Source: JBBDYG01 sp040901765 | Lineage (GTDB): Bacteria; Planctomycetota; Planctomycetia; Pirellulales; Lacipirellulaceae | Reading direction: 5' to 3' | Assembly (NCBI GenBank): GCA_040901765.1 | Contig: JBBDYG010000043.1 | Location: 112,110 to 176,109 of the forward strand | DNA length: 64,000 nt | Part shown: one piece after another, positions 26,402 to 37,056 of the stretch | How the letters are laid out: each line of letters begins with the position of its first letter | Numbering within the stretch: the stretch's first letter is position 1 | The notes under the pieces: model-generated | Told to the model about the DNA's origin: nothing | The model's input: the letters and a program-made list of their open reading frames with translations, nothing else | The model's database searches: none | Made by a program: the position numbers and the translations under genes

Positions 26402-27256
26402 ATGCAGCCGCTTAATTTCATCGCGATCATCGGCGTCGGCCTCATCGGCGGCTCGATCGGTCTTGCGGTACGCAAACGGGGGCTGGCGAAACAGGTGGTT
26501 GGCATCGGACGAAGCCCGGAGCGGCTTGCAAAAGCCCGCGAGTTGGCGGCCATCGACCGGGGCACCGTGAATATCGCCGAAGGAGTTCACGATGCGGACT
26601 TGGTTGTGGTTTGTACGCCCGTGGCGTCGATTGTCCAGCGAGTTCAAGAGGCGGCTAGCGCCGCGCCACCCCATGCCGTGTTGACCGATGCAGGCAGCAC
26701 GAAGCGCGAGCTTGTCGCGGAACTCGACAACACCGTGAATGCCAACCGGAGTGGACCACGTTTCGTGGGAAGCCATCCCTTGGCGGGGGATCACCGCACC
26801 GGATGCGAGTTTGCCCGAGCAGACCTGTTTGAGAATCGCGTGACGGTAATAACGCCAACTTCCCATACCTCGCGCGCCGCGACGACAACCGTCACGGAAT
26901 TTTGGCAGGCGCTCGGCAGCCGGGTGGTGGAAATGTCGCCCGAGGCGCACGACCAAGCGCTCGCCATCACTAGCCATCTGCCTCATCTCGTGGCCAGTGC
27001 GATGTCGGCCACGACGCCGGAGGAGTACCTTCCCTTAACGGCGGGCGGATGGCAAGATACAACTCGCTTGGCCGCCGCCGACCCCGAGCTTTGGCGGCAG
27101 ATCTTCGCTGCCAATCGAGCCGCGGTCGTCGAAGCCGTCGAGCGGTTCGACGTGTCGCTTGCCGCCCTGCGCGAGGCCTTACGAACGGGCGACGACCGGC
27201 GGTTGCTCCAGTTGCTTCAGGAGGCAAAGCAAGTTCGCGATGCTCTGGGAAATTGA
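26402..27256 (+). CDS. tyrA: prephenate dehydrogenase (284 aa)
   Basis: Start at ATG 26402; the frame continues into the palindrome but that part is not conserved. An NAD(P)-binding Rossmann fold begins FIAIIGVGLIGGSIGLAVR (GxGxxG). Conserved family segments follow: DADLVVVCTPV, DAGSTKREL, GSHPLAGDHRTG, EMSPEAHDQALAITSHLPH and TAGGWQDTTRLAAADP. The enzyme oxidatively decarboxylates prephenate (or arogenate) in tyrosine synthesis. The C-terminal ACT domain of some relatives is absent. It overlaps purL by 17 bases, so the two are probably co-transcribed. Confidence 0.93.
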   Translation: MQPLNFIAIIGVGLIGGSIGLAVRKRGLAKQVVGIGRSPERLAKARELAAIDRGTVNIAEGVHDADLVVVCTPVASIVQRVQEAASAAPPHAVLTDAGSTKRELVAELDNTVNANRSGPRFVGSHPLAGDHRTGCEFARADLFENRVTVITPTSHTSRAATTTVTEFWQALGSRVVEMSPEAHDQALAITSHLPHLVASAMSATTPEEYLPLTAGGWQDTTRLAAADPELWRQIFAANRAAVVEAVERFDVSLAALREALRTGDDRRLLQLLQEAKQVRDALGN

Positions 27257-30230
27257 CATTCTGCCGCGACAGGGCCAGCCCGACCGGGCTGCCCAGCGTC
27301 TTGCCCATGCCGCTCGTCAATTGCAACTTGCCGATTCTTTGGAGGTCGCTTCCGCGCGTGGCTTTTTACTACAGAGCGAGGACTTAAGTTCCGAGCACCT
27401 GAAAATCCTCGCACGCGAGTTGCTGGCTGATCCGGTCGTTGAAACGGCGCGGTTCGCTCGTTTGGGAGACGAAGCCCTGTCGGCTCCCCCGCCGACTTGG
27501 ACTGATAAAAACGGCAGCACCGTTGAGTTGCTGCACGTGCTGCTAAAGCCCGGGGTCATGGACCCCGTGGCGCCGAGCACCGAGCAAGCAATTGCCGACT
27601 TCGGGTTGCCGCGGCCAATCGTCCGAACCCTGCGAAAATACTGGTTGCGGGGGCTTCAGACGCAGGATCTCGAGCAACTCCGCCGCCGGCTGCTTGCGAA
27701 CGATGCAATCGAACAGGTGGTGCAGGGACCGCTCGCGCTCGATCGAATCGACTTGGGACGCCCCTACCACTTCGAGCTGCGCACCGTCGATCTAGCGGGA
27801 CTCGACGACGCGGGGCTGATGGCGCTAAGCCGCAAGCGGCAGTTGTACATGCAACTTGCTGAGTTGCAGACGATACAAAAACACTTCGCGGGGCTGGACA
27901 GGCAGCCAACCGACATCGAGTTGGAAACATTGGCTCAGACTTGGAGCGAGCATTGCAGCCACAAGACGCTGGCCGGTAGGATCGCCTATCAAGATGAGCG
28001 CGGAGAGCGGCGATTCGAGAACATGCTCCATGAAACGATCTTTGCCGCGACCAAGCAGCTCCGCGAGCGGTGGGGCAAGCAGGACTGGTGCGTGAGCGTG
28101 TTTCGAGACAATGCCGGCGTCGTGCGGTTCGACGACAAGTTTAACGTCTGCTTTAAGGTCGAAACGCACAACCATCCCTCGGCGCTGGAGCCTTACGGCG
28201 GAGCGAACACTGGCCTGGGCGGCGTGATCCGCGACACCCTCGGCACCGGAATGGGCGCAAAGCCCATCTGCAGCACCGACGTCTTTTGCTTCGCACCTCC
28301 CGACTTTGAATCGCGAATTGAAGATCGAGTTCTTAGTTCTCAAATCCCAAATCCCAAATCCCAAATCCCAAATCTCCCCCCCGGCGTTCTTCACCCGCGG
28401 CGCGTCATGCAAGGTGTCGTCGAAGGCGTGCGCGACTATGGCAACCGGATGGGCATCCCCACGGTCAACGGCGCGGTCTTTTTCGACGAGCGCTATCTGG
28501 GAAACCCGCTGGTGTTCTGCGGCAACGTGGGGCTTTTGCCACGCGATAAATCGTTCAAGGAGCCGCTGGCGAACGACTTGATTGTCGCGATCGGCGGCCG
28601 CACGGGGCGCGACGGCATACACGGAGCGACCTTTTCCAGCGCCGAGTTAACGCATGAGAGCGAAGAACTATCGGGCGGGGCGGTGCAAATTGGCAACGCA
28701 ATTGAAGAAAAAAAAGTGGCCGACGTGCTGCTGACGGCCCGCGACCGGGGCCTGTTCACCGCCGTGACCGATTGCGGCGCCGGCGGGTTCAGCAGCGCCG
28801 TGGGCGAAATGGGCGAAGATATCGGCGCGGAAGTGTGGCTCGAACGAGCGCCGCTCAAGTACGAAGGGCTGTCGTACACCGAGATCTGGATTTCCGAGTC
28901 GCAGGAGCGAATGGTCCTCGCGGTATCGGAGGAAAAATGGTCCGAGCTTGAAAAACTGTGCCATTCCGAAGGCGTTGAGGCGACGATCATCGGCCGCTTC
29001 ATGCCATCGGGCAGGCTGGTGCTAAAGTACCATGGCGAATCGGTTGGCGACCTGGAGATGAAGTATCTTCACAAAGGCCGACCGCCCGTCGTGCGCGAAG
29101 CGCGCTACGCTCCGCCGCCGACCGCGCCGCTGGTGCTCCCCGATCGGATCGACTACGGCAACACCCTGCTGCGAATCTTGGGTTCGCTCAACGTAGCCAG
29201 CAAGGAGTGGGTGATCCGCCAGTACGATCATGAAGTACAGGGCGGCAGCGTGATTAAGCCGCTCGTCGGCGTGACCAACGACGGCCCAAGCGACGCCGCG
29301 GTCGTCCGGCCGGTGCTTCGCTCGCAGCGCGGCATCGTGATTGCGTGCGGCATGAATCCACGCTACGGCGACTTCGATACCTATCACATGGCCGCGAGCG
29401 CGATCGACGAAGCGATCCGCAATTGCGTTGCGGTTGGGGCCGATCCCAGCCGCATTGCGCTGCTCGACAATTTCTGTTGGGGCGATTGCCAGCGGCCGGA
29501 AACACTTGGCTCGCTGGTCCGCGCCGCCCTAGCCTGCCGCGATTTGTCGCTGGTGCTCGAAACGCCGTTTATCAGTGGCAAGGATAGCCTCAACAACGAA
29601 TTCAGTTACGTCGACGCAAAGAGGAATCGAGTAACGATCGCAATCCCCTCGACGCTACTAATCAGCGCGCTGGGGCAGGTGGGAAACGTTTCCCGTTGTG
29701 TGACTATGGACTTCAAACAACCTGGCAGCAAGTTATTTATCATCGGACAAACCAAGGCCGAACTGGGTGGCTCGCATTTCGGGCTCGTCCAGAACCTAAG
29801 CGGCGGTCAAGTGCCGACCGTCGATCCGCTAGCGGCTCGGGCTACGTTTGCCGCTGTTCACTCCGCGATCCATGCTGGTCTCGTCGCGGCCTGCCACGAC
29901 CTGAGCGAAGGCGGGCTAGCCGTCGCCGCTGCCGAGATGGCCTTTGCAGGCGGGTTCGGTGCCGAGATCGAAGTGGCGAACATGCCCGTTGACCGCGAGG
30001 CGAATCATCCAGCGATTCGTTTATTCAGCGAGTCAAATACCCGCTTTTTATGCGAAGTACCGAGTGAGAAGTCGCGTGAGTTCGGCAAACTCCTTGCCGA
30101 CATTCCGCACGCCGAAATCGGTCGCGTCACCGACACGGCCCGGTTGGTGGTTGGTGACGCCGGAATCGCGATCATCAATGCAGGTATCGACGTATTGAAG
30201 AAGGCTTGGAAAGCACCGCTCGATTGGTAA
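27240..30230 (+). CDS. purL: phosphoribosylformylglycinamidine synthase, PurS-PurL fusion (996 aa)
   Basis: Start at ATG 27240 (MLWEIDILPRQGQPDRAA), inside the end of tyrA. The N-terminus (about 1-75) is PurS-like and is fused to the PurL ATP-dependent synthase (about 170-990): SEHCSHK, the substrate motif FKVETHNHPSALEPYGGAN, GLGGVIRDTLGTGMGAKPI, then a second half including MGEDIGAEVWLERAP and YDHEVQGGSV. With the separate PurQ it converts FGAR to FGAM in purine synthesis. In the loop after CFAPPDF (about residues 357-380) there is an insert encoded by five copies of a 7-base unit, a feature unlike other PurL proteins. Confidence 0.93.
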   Translation: MLWEIDILPRQGQPDRAAQRLAHAARQLQLADSLEVASARGFLLQSEDLSSEHLKILARELLADPVVETARFARLGDEALSAPPPTWTDKNGSTVELLHVLLKPGVMDPVAPSTEQAIADFGLPRPIVRTLRKYWLRGLQTQDLEQLRRRLLANDAIEQVVQGPLALDRIDLGRPYHFELRTVDLAGLDDAGLMALSRKRQLYMQLAELQTIQKHFAGLDRQPTDIELETLAQTWSEHCSHKTLAGRIAYQDERGERRFENMLHETIFAATKQLRERWGKQDWCVSVFRDNAGVVRFDDKFNVCFKVETHNHPSALEPYGGANTGLGGVIRDTLGTGMGAKPICSTDVFCFAPPDFESRIEDRVLSSQIPNPKSQIPNLPPGVLHPRRVMQGVVEGVRDYGNRMGIPTVNGAVFFDERYLGNPLVFCGNVGLLPRDKSFKEPLANDLIVAIGGRTGRDGIHGATFSSAELTHESEELSGGAVQIGNAIEEKKVADVLLTARDRGLFTAVTDCGAGGFSSAVGEMGEDIGAEVWLERAPLKYEGLSYTEIWISESQERMVLAVSEEKWSELEKLCHSEGVEATIIGRFMPSGRLVLKYHGESVGDLEMKYLHKGRPPVVREARYAPPPTAPLVLPDRIDYGNTLLRILGSLNVASKEWVIRQYDHEVQGGSVIKPLVGVTNDGPSDAAVVRPVLRSQRGIVIACGMNPRYGDFDTYHMAASAIDEAIRNCVAVGADPSRIALLDNFCWGDCQRPETLGSLVRAALACRDLSLVLETPFISGKDSLNNEFSYVDAKRNRVTIAIPSTLLISALGQVGNVSRCVTMDFKQPGSKLFIIGQTKAELGGSHFGLVQNLSGGQVPTVDPLAARATFAAVHSAIHAGLVAACHDLSEGGLAVAAAEMAFAGGFGAEIEVANMPVDREANHPAIRLFSESNTRFLCEVPSEKSREFGKLLADIPHAEIGRVTDTARLVVGDAGIAIINAGIDVLKKAWKAPLDW
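28341..28375 (+). repeat. heptanucleotide array CAAATCC x5 inside purL
   Basis: Five successive 7-base units (CAAATCC four times, then CAAATCT) encode SQIPNPKSQIPN in the PurL insert. The same unit occurs outside genes 30265-30299. Five units alone are not a multiple of three; flanking bases restore the frame. Confidence 0.9.
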
Positions 30231-30264
30231 GCGCCGCGGTCGAGGACGACGCGGCTCACACTTT

Positions 30265-30299
30265 CAAATCCCAAATCTGAAATCTGAAATCTGAAATCC
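30265..30299 (+). repeat. heptanucleotide array CAAATCC/GAAATCT x5 between purL and purQ
   Basis: Five 7-base units (CAAATCC, CAAATCT, GAAATCT, GAAATCT, GAAATCC) fill the end of the 74-base gap before purQ, directly upstream of its start codon and where the ribosome-binding site would be expected. It is related to the array embedded in purL. Confidence 0.85.
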
Positions 30300-30304
30300 C
30301 CACC

Positions 30305-31069
30305 ATGTCTCCCCGCGTTCTCATTCTGCGAGCTCCCGGCACGAACTGCGACGAAGAATCGGCGTACGCGTTCGAGCGCGCGGGCGGCGTCGCGGAGCGG
30401 ATGCACATCGCGCGGTTGCTCGAATCGCCGCGGGTGCTCGGTGATTTTCAGATTCTCTGCCTGCCAGGCGGCTTCAGCTACGGCGACGACATCGCCGCGG
30501 GAAGGATTCTGGGCAACCAGATTCGCCACCACCTGGCGGACGCTTGCCGCGAGTTCCGCGATGCCGGCAAGTTGGTGCTGGGCATCTGCAATGGATTTCA
30601 AATTCTGCTCAAAACGGGCTTACTCGACCTGGACGATGAGGGCGGTTCGCGGGCCACGCTCACCTGGAACGACTCCGCCAAGTTCGAGGCCCGCTGGGTG
30701 CAACTGGCGGTCGCGCCGGGCAACAGTGTGTTTCTGCAAGGAATCGAGGAAATGGAGCTTCCCGTGGCCCACGCCGAAGGCAAGTTTGTCGCCCGCGACG
30801 AAGCCACGCTCGCTGAACTCCATAACGCTGGCCGCTTAGTCCTCCGATATACCGCGACCAACGGCGCGCCGTCGTATCCCGCCAATCCGAACGGCGCAAT
30901 GGGCGACGTGGCTGGTGTCTGCGACCGCAGCGGCCGAGTCCTGGGTTTAATGCCCCACCCCGAGCGGTTCATCGATCGCACCCAACATCCGCGGTGGACG
31001 CGAGAACCAAATCGCACCACCGGCGACGGCCTACGCCTCTTCGAAAACGCCATCCGCTATTTTTCCTAA
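30305..31069 (+). CDS. purQ: FGAM synthase glutaminase subunit PurQ (254 aa)
   Basis: A class I glutamine amidotransferase. It shows RAPGTNCDEESAYAFERAGG at the start, LPGGFSYGDDIAAGRI, the catalytic Cys in GICNGFQILLKTG (about residue 98), and the His/Glu pair in MPHPERFID (about 220-227). It supplies ammonia from glutamine to PurL for the FGAR to FGAM step. It directly follows purL, as expected, after a 74-base gap occupied by a heptanucleotide array. The length is typical. No strong ribosome-binding site can be seen because the repeat occupies that position. Confidence 0.93.
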   Translation: MSPRVLILRAPGTNCDEESAYAFERAGGVAERMHIARLLESPRVLGDFQILCLPGGFSYGDDIAAGRILGNQIRHHLADACREFRDAGKLVLGICNGFQILLKTGLLDLDDEGGSRATLTWNDSAKFEARWVQLAVAPGNSVFLQGIEEMELPVAHAEGKFVARDEATLAELHNAGRLVLRYTATNGAPSYPANPNGAMGDVAGVCDRSGRVLGLMPHPERFIDRTQHPRWTREPNRTTGDGLRLFENAIRYFS

Positions 31070-31087
31070 GCGCTTGCGGCTTAGCGG

Positions 31088-32533
31088 CTACACTTTTTCG
31101 CGTTCGTCTTCGTCTTCCGCCACCGGCGTCGATTCCTCAATCACCCACGCCAGCCGGCCCATGATTCGGAAGTAGTAGAACACTCCCGTAATCGCCAAAG
31201 GAATAAGCAGCAGCGTGATCGATAAGGTTATCGTCAGCGCTGCGTAACCCGTCACCCCGACGGCGGCCAGCAGCAAGGCACTCTGCAAATAGAATCCGAA
31301 CCAACTCAACGGACAGCGGAACCAACTCATCACGACCGTGGGCGATAGGATCGCCCAAACCGAGCTCTCGGCAAGCTGCGACAGCAGGGCGATCGGCAGG
31401 AACAAGAGAACGCTCGCCACCATCAGTAGCAATCCGATTTGCGTCAACTCGGGCGACAACTTGGCGACCAACCAGCCCGGGAACGCGCTGACCATGAGCG
31501 CGACCAACAGGGTGCCTAACTCCGGAAGCCAGTCCATGAACGCGGATGAAGGCCAAGCATAGACTTGATCGTTCCCCTCGGACGCTTCCGTCACAATCGC
31601 CATTGATGCTGCCGCGGTAGCTGCGATCCAAACTAGGGTTAACACGATCAAGAGCGGAAGCAATATCACCCCCAAAATGGCGCTGCCCACCGAACTAATA
31701 ATTGCCAAGATGATTCCTGGAACCAACAAAGAACCAGACATCACGAAAATTCTGCTTGGCACACCGGACGAGCGCAGGAATGGAAAGTTTCCCGAGAGCA
31801 GCGGCCAACGCGGCAACTTCGGTCGCTTCCTAAACTCCGCATCGAGTGGTTCGTCGCGTGCCACTTTCTTTGACGTCGGCCGTTGCACGGCATCGGCGGT
31901 TTTTTCAGTCTTCTCCACGCTGGGGGAGTAGAACGATGGTGGCACGACGGGCGGAACGCTGTCGTCCACCTCATACTCGTCGACCACCGTCGCGGGTTGG
32001 GGCTTGGGACGGCTGCCGGTAGCTGGCAACTTCACGACGGTCTCTGCCCCGCAGTCGTGACAGCGGATTTTCTTGCCGGCTTGGTCGACGGTTGTTTGCA
32101 GATGCGTTTGGCACAGCCGGCACTCCACCGCGATATACCGCGGCCCCTCGGCAGACAACGTCACGCCCCAAGGCTGCTCATCTCCCTCCCACAAGTCGTA
32201 CTGCTCGCCGTCGAGCGCAGCGGGGATCTGCTTTTTCTTAACCTCGGGCGGGGGCAGTTTCGTCCGCCGACCGCAATCGGGGCATTTTAATTCCTTCCCC
32301 ACGTCGGCCAGCGTGCCGTACATCCGCGTCCCGCACAGCAAACAATTCACCCCCACGTACTGCGGCTGCGGGATCTCGGCGGGGCGCTCGGGCGGTTTCA
32401 CCACTTCGCCGGGTATCACGATCGTCCCGTCGCAATGCGAGCACTTGGCCCGCCGACCCGCGTGCTCCGGCAGCGCACGGAACGCCGTCTTGCAGTGGGG
32501 GCAGCGAACGTTAAGCGTCGTTTCGGTCGTCAT
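31088..32533 (-). CDS. zinc-ribbon membrane protein (481 aa)
   Basis: Start chosen at ATG 32533 (MTTETTLNVRCPHCKTAF). There are three CxxC...CxxC zinc ribbons at about residues 10-30, 55-85 and 120-150 (RCPHCKTAF...KCSHCDG; NCLLCG...KCPDCGRRT; ECRLCQ...RCHDCGAE), a basic linker, and about six hydrophobic helices in the C-terminal half (about 255-465). The first ribbon is MJ0042-like. The combination of cytoplasmic ribbons and a multi-helix membrane domain is common in planctomycetes, with no known function. It overlaps no neighbour; it is convergent with purQ and divergent from holB. Confidence 0.8.
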   Translation of the reverse strand: MTTETTLNVRCPHCKTAFRALPEHAGRRAKCSHCDGTIVIPGEVVKPPERPAEIPQPQYVGVNCLLCGTRMYGTLADVGKELKCPDCGRRTKLPPPEVKKKQIPAALDGEQYDLWEGDEQPWGVTLSAEGPRYIAVECRLCQTHLQTTVDQAGKKIRCHDCGAETVVKLPATGSRPKPQPATVVDEYEVDDSVPPVVPPSFYSPSVEKTEKTADAVQRPTSKKVARDEPLDAEFRKRPKLPRWPLLSGNFPFLRSSGVPSRIFVMSGSLLVPGIILAIISSVGSAILGVILLPLLIVLTLVWIAATAAASMAIVTEASEGNDQVYAWPSSAFMDWLPELGTLLVALMVSAFPGWLVAKLSPELTQIGLLLMVASVLLFLPIALLSQLAESSVWAILSPTVVMSWFRCPLSWFGFYLQSALLLAAVGVTGYAALTITLSITLLLIPLAITGVFYYFRIMGRLAWVIEESTPVAEDEDEREKV

Positions 32534-32702
32534 GTCGCAAATCGTCGTTAACGCCGAGGCTACCCGGAACCTCCCCAAGACCAGCGCTCTCCGCTACTCT
32601 TACAATCTACACCAATCGCACTCGACACGCCGCTCAGGATTTTACCCTAAAACTGCCTTCCCCACGGACGACTGGCCACTGACCCCTGGCCACTTCCCCT
32701 CC

Positions 32703-33758
<1,056 letters not shown>

Positions 33759-34228
33759 GGCGTGCATAGCGGCGGATTCCAGCCACCGAACAATTCGGCG
33801 AATATCGCCGTTTGCGACGGCTGGAAGCCGCCAATACGGTGGTTCCCAAGTTCACGCAGGCCGGTCCGTTGACACTCCGAATCTGCCAGTTTAGACTCGC
33901 ATTCTAACGTAAAGCGAAATGGAATCAGGCTTTGCGTCGCGTTCTGGCCAAGTGACGAGACGGGTACACAATGGTGGTGGCGGTTGATCGTCTGCTCTTG
34001 CTAACTCTAAAAAGGGAAAGCACTTACGATCATAGCGAGCGGCTGCGCGATAACCTCTCGGCCCGATCGGGGCTGTGCCCGCTCAAGCGTGGTCGCCAAT
34101 ACCGGTCAACCCTCCGTCGCGGTGCAGGGCGGCATTAGCCGATCGGCACGCTTGGCGACCTAAACTCCACCGTCTACGCGGCTCGCGGAACAAGTCTTTT
34201 TCATACAATCCCAAGTCCGGAATCTTCC
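33759..34228. other. intergenic region with an inverted repeat
   Basis: No gene is seen. GGCGGATTCCAGCC (33772-33785) and GGCTGGAAGCCGCC (33820-33833) form a 13-of-14 inverted repeat with a 34-base loop just after holB, probably its terminator. The remaining 390 bases before hppA show no clear ORF, RNA or tandem repeat. Confidence 0.55.
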
Positions 34229-36700
34229 ATGCCATCCGTGTTATCGTCCGTCCTCTCCGCGCTGCTCGTCCTGGTGCTCTCGTCCGTCGCGTCGGCCAGC
34301 GAGGCGGACCTGGTTCTGCCGGATATCGGCAGCGAAACCTTTCACGGAATTAGCGGCCGCGCATTGCTGCATGCAGGTCTGGTCGTTTGCGGTCTCGGCG
34401 CCGCGTTCGGTTTGGCGATGTTTTATCGCCTACGCAGCATGCCGGTCCACCAGTCGATGCGCGAAATTTCCGAACTCATTTACGACACCTGCAAGACGTA
34501 TCTCCTTACCCAGGGTAAATTCCTACTGGTTCTCGAGTTGTTCATCGGCGCCGTCATGGTGTTTTACTTTGGCTGGCTGCGCGGGATGGAGGCCCAGCGA
34601 GTTGCCATCATCGTTGGCTTTAGCGTGATCGGCATCTTGGGGAGCTATGGCGTTGCGTGGTTCGGCATCCGCATTAACACCTACGCCAATTCGCGGGCGG
34701 CGTTTGCGAGTCTGGACGGCAAACCCTACCCGATTTACGCCATTCCTTTGCAGGCCGGCATCAGCATCGGAACGCTGCTCATCAGCGTCGAACTGGCGAT
34801 CATGCTCGCCATCTTGCTGTTTGTTCCGCCCGACTTGGCCGGGGCGTGCTTCATCGGTTTTGCCATCGGCGAATCCTTGGGCGCAGCCGCTTTGCGAATC
34901 GCGGGTGGCATCTTCACGAAAATCGCCGACATCGGCGCCGATCTCATGAAGATCACTTTCAATATCAAGGAAGACGACGCGCGGAATCCTGGCGTAATCG
35001 CCGACTGCACCGGCGACAACGCGGGCGATTCCGTCGGCCCCACGGCCGATGGCTTCGAGACCTACGGTGTCACCGGCGTGGCACTTATCGTCTTCATTAT
35101 GTTGGCCATTACTCCCAAGTTTCTGCCGGCAGGGGTTAGTCTCGAATCGGCCACGGTCGAACAGCTCGCCACGGCGAATGCAACCGCCGCCCCGATCCAG
35201 GTGCAACTGCTGGTCTGGATCTTCATCATGCGCGTGATGATGATCATCACCAGCGTGCTGGCATATGCTGTGAACCAAGTGCGGGCCAGGAGCAAGTACC
35301 TGAACGCCACGGTGATGAACTTCGAAAGCCCGCTCACGTGGCTCGTCTGGATCACGTCGCTGATCTCCGTCGCCGTGACGTATGTAACTTCATATGTGCT
35401 GATCAGCGACATCGGCGGGGATTTGAGCGATGGCTCGTTGTGGTGGAAGCTTTCCACGATCATCTCCTGCGGAACTCTGGCCGGCGCCATCATTCCCGAG
35501 TTGGTGCGAATCTTCACCTCCACCCATTCCGCCCATGTCGAAGAAGTCGTAACGGCCTCTCGCGAGGGCGGGGCATCGCTCAATATTCTTTCCGGCCTCA
35601 CGGCAGGTAACTTCAGCGCGTTCTGGATGGGCCTCACGATTGTCGGCCTGATGGGCATTGCCTATGGCGTCAGTGAGTTGGGCCTCGGCAACCTAATGAT
35701 CGCCCCCTCGGTGTTTGCATTCGGCCTGGTGGCGTTTGGCTTCCTGGGCATGGGGCCGGTGACCATTGCTGTCGATTCGTATGGGCCAGTTGCCGATAAC
35801 GCGCAGTCCATTTACGAATTGTCCGAAATTGCCACGCTCCCCGGAGCTCCGCAAGAGATCGAGCGCGACTTCGGCTTCACACCAAGATTCGATCAAGCCA
35901 AGCATCTGCTCGAAGAAAACGACGGGGCGGGAAATACTTTCAAGGCTACGGCGAAGCCGGTGCTGATTGGCACAGCCGTAGTGGGTGCTACGACGCTCAT
36001 CTTCTCGATCATCATGGTCCTGACCGACGGCCTGACCGATTCGGTCGCCCTGCAGGGCCTGTCGATGCTTCACCCACCTTTTTTGCTCGGTCTGATAACC
36101 GGCGGCGCAATCATCTATTGGTTCACGGGCGCCTCGACTCAAGCCGTGGTCACTGGCGCCTACCGCGCGGTTGAGTTCATTAAAGCCAATATTCATCTTG
36201 AAGAGGGCGCCAAAAGCGCCTCGCGCGAAGACAGCAAGCGGGTCGTGGAAATCTGCACCCAATATGCCCAGAGCGGAATGATCAATATCTTCCTGGCCGT
36301 GTTCCTGACGACGCTCGCCTTTGCCTGTTTGGATTCCTACTTTTTTATCGGGTATCTCGTGTCGATCGCCATTACCGGCCTCTACCAGGCGATCTTCATG
36401 GCCAACGCGGGTGGCGCGTGGGACAACGCCAAAAAGATTGTCGAAGTCAATCTACGCGAAGCGGGAACGCCGCTACACGAGGCGACAATCGTGGGCGATA
36501 CGGTCGGCGATCCGTTTAAAGACACTTCGTCGGTGGCGATTAACCCGATCATCAAGTTCACAACGCTGTTCGGCCTGCTGGCCGTCGAGCTCGCAATCGA
36601 GATGCCGACGCAAACACGGCTCATCTGTGGGGCCGTTTTGTTTGCCGCTGCGCTGGTCTTCGTTTGGCGATCGTTCTACAAGATGCGAATCAAGCAATAA
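34229..36700 (+). CDS. hppA: membrane-bound proton-translocating pyrophosphatase, K+-independent type (823 aa)
   Basis: About 16 hydrophobic helices, including an N-terminal signal-like helix. Substrate-binding motifs are present: DIGADLMKITFNIKEDDARNPG (split over helix 5), ADCTGDNAGDSVGPTADGFE and, near the C-terminus, NAGGAWDNAKKIVE and GDTVGDPFKDTSS. The determinant GNTFKATAK carries Lys at about residue 572, the residue associated with K+-independence in H+-PPases (K+-dependent enzymes have Ala). The protein couples PPi hydrolysis to proton export or vacuolar uptake. Changes such as TGDN in place of the more common VGDN are visible but the acidic ligands are kept. A hairpin follows the stop. 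Confidence 0.92.
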   Translation: MPSVLSSVLSALLVLVLSSVASASEADLVLPDIGSETFHGISGRALLHAGLVVCGLGAAFGLAMFYRLRSMPVHQSMREISELIYDTCKTYLLTQGKFLLVLELFIGAVMVFYFGWLRGMEAQRVAIIVGFSVIGILGSYGVAWFGIRINTYANSRAAFASLDGKPYPIYAIPLQAGISIGTLLISVELAIMLAILLFVPPDLAGACFIGFAIGESLGAAALRIAGGIFTKIADIGADLMKITFNIKEDDARNPGVIADCTGDNAGDSVGPTADGFETYGVTGVALIVFIMLAITPKFLPAGVSLESATVEQLATANATAAPIQVQLLVWIFIMRVMMIITSVLAYAVNQVRARSKYLNATVMNFESPLTWLVWITSLISVAVTYVTSYVLISDIGGDLSDGSLWWKLSTIISCGTLAGAIIPELVRIFTSTHSAHVEEVVTASREGGASLNILSGLTAGNFSAFWMGLTIVGLMGIAYGVSELGLGNLMIAPSVFAFGLVAFGFLGMGPVTIAVDSYGPVADNAQSIYELSEIATLPGAPQEIERDFGFTPRFDQAKHLLEENDGAGNTFKATAKPVLIGTAVVGATTLIFSIIMVLTDGLTDSVALQGLSMLHPPFLLGLITGGAIIYWFTGASTQAVVTGAYRAVEFIKANIHLEEGAKSASREDSKRVVEICTQYAQSGMINIFLAVFLTTLAFACLDSYFFIGYLVSIAITGLYQAIFMANAGGAWDNAKKIVEVNLREAGTPLHEATIVGDTVGDPFKDTSSVAINPIIKFTTLFGLLAVELAIEMPTQTRLICGAVLFAAALVFVWRSFYKMRIKQ

Positions 36701-36734
36701 AGTGGAACGCAACCCTCCGCGGCTGTGATTCATT

Positions 36735-36763
36735 CGTAGCGGCGGATTGCAGCCGCCACTACG
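36735..36763 (+). terminator. hairpin after hppA
   Basis: CGTAGCGGCGG (36735-36745) pairs with CCGCCACTACG (36753-36763) with one mismatch and a 7-base loop. No U-run follows, so it may be a dispersed palindrome acting as terminator. A related GGCGGATT...AGCC motif occurs after holB. Confidence 0.55.
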
Positions 36764-36863
36764 GCTGTCAGTTGCCTCGCCTTGCAGCCACTGCATTTAG
36801 ACGTAAAATAAGATGCGACTTCCCCGCGCTTGGCCAATGGGTTGAGGGCGTGAGGGTCCACCA

Positions 36864-36950
36864 GGAGAGGTGGCAGAGTGGTCGAATGCGCCGGTTTGCT
36901 AAATCGGTGTAGGGGCAACCCTACCGCAGGTTCGAATCCTGTCCTCTCCG
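36864..36950 (+). tRNA. tRNA-Ser (anticodon GCT)
   Basis: A class II tRNA of 87 nt. The acceptor GGAGAGG/CCTCTCC has 7 pairs with discriminator G. The anticodon loop contains TTGCTAA (GCT), there is a long variable arm (TGTAGGGGCAACCCTACC), and the T-arm GGTTCGAATCC. CCA is not encoded (C then T follows). Confidence 0.97.
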
Positions 36951-37056
36951 CTATCGCTAAACACCTGTTTTCCGCCAAAATTGGGATTTGCGAAAAGCAC
37001 TGACATTGCCAAGCTGACTCGCGCATCGCCCGAGGTGGTGTGGCGATACGCGAGTT

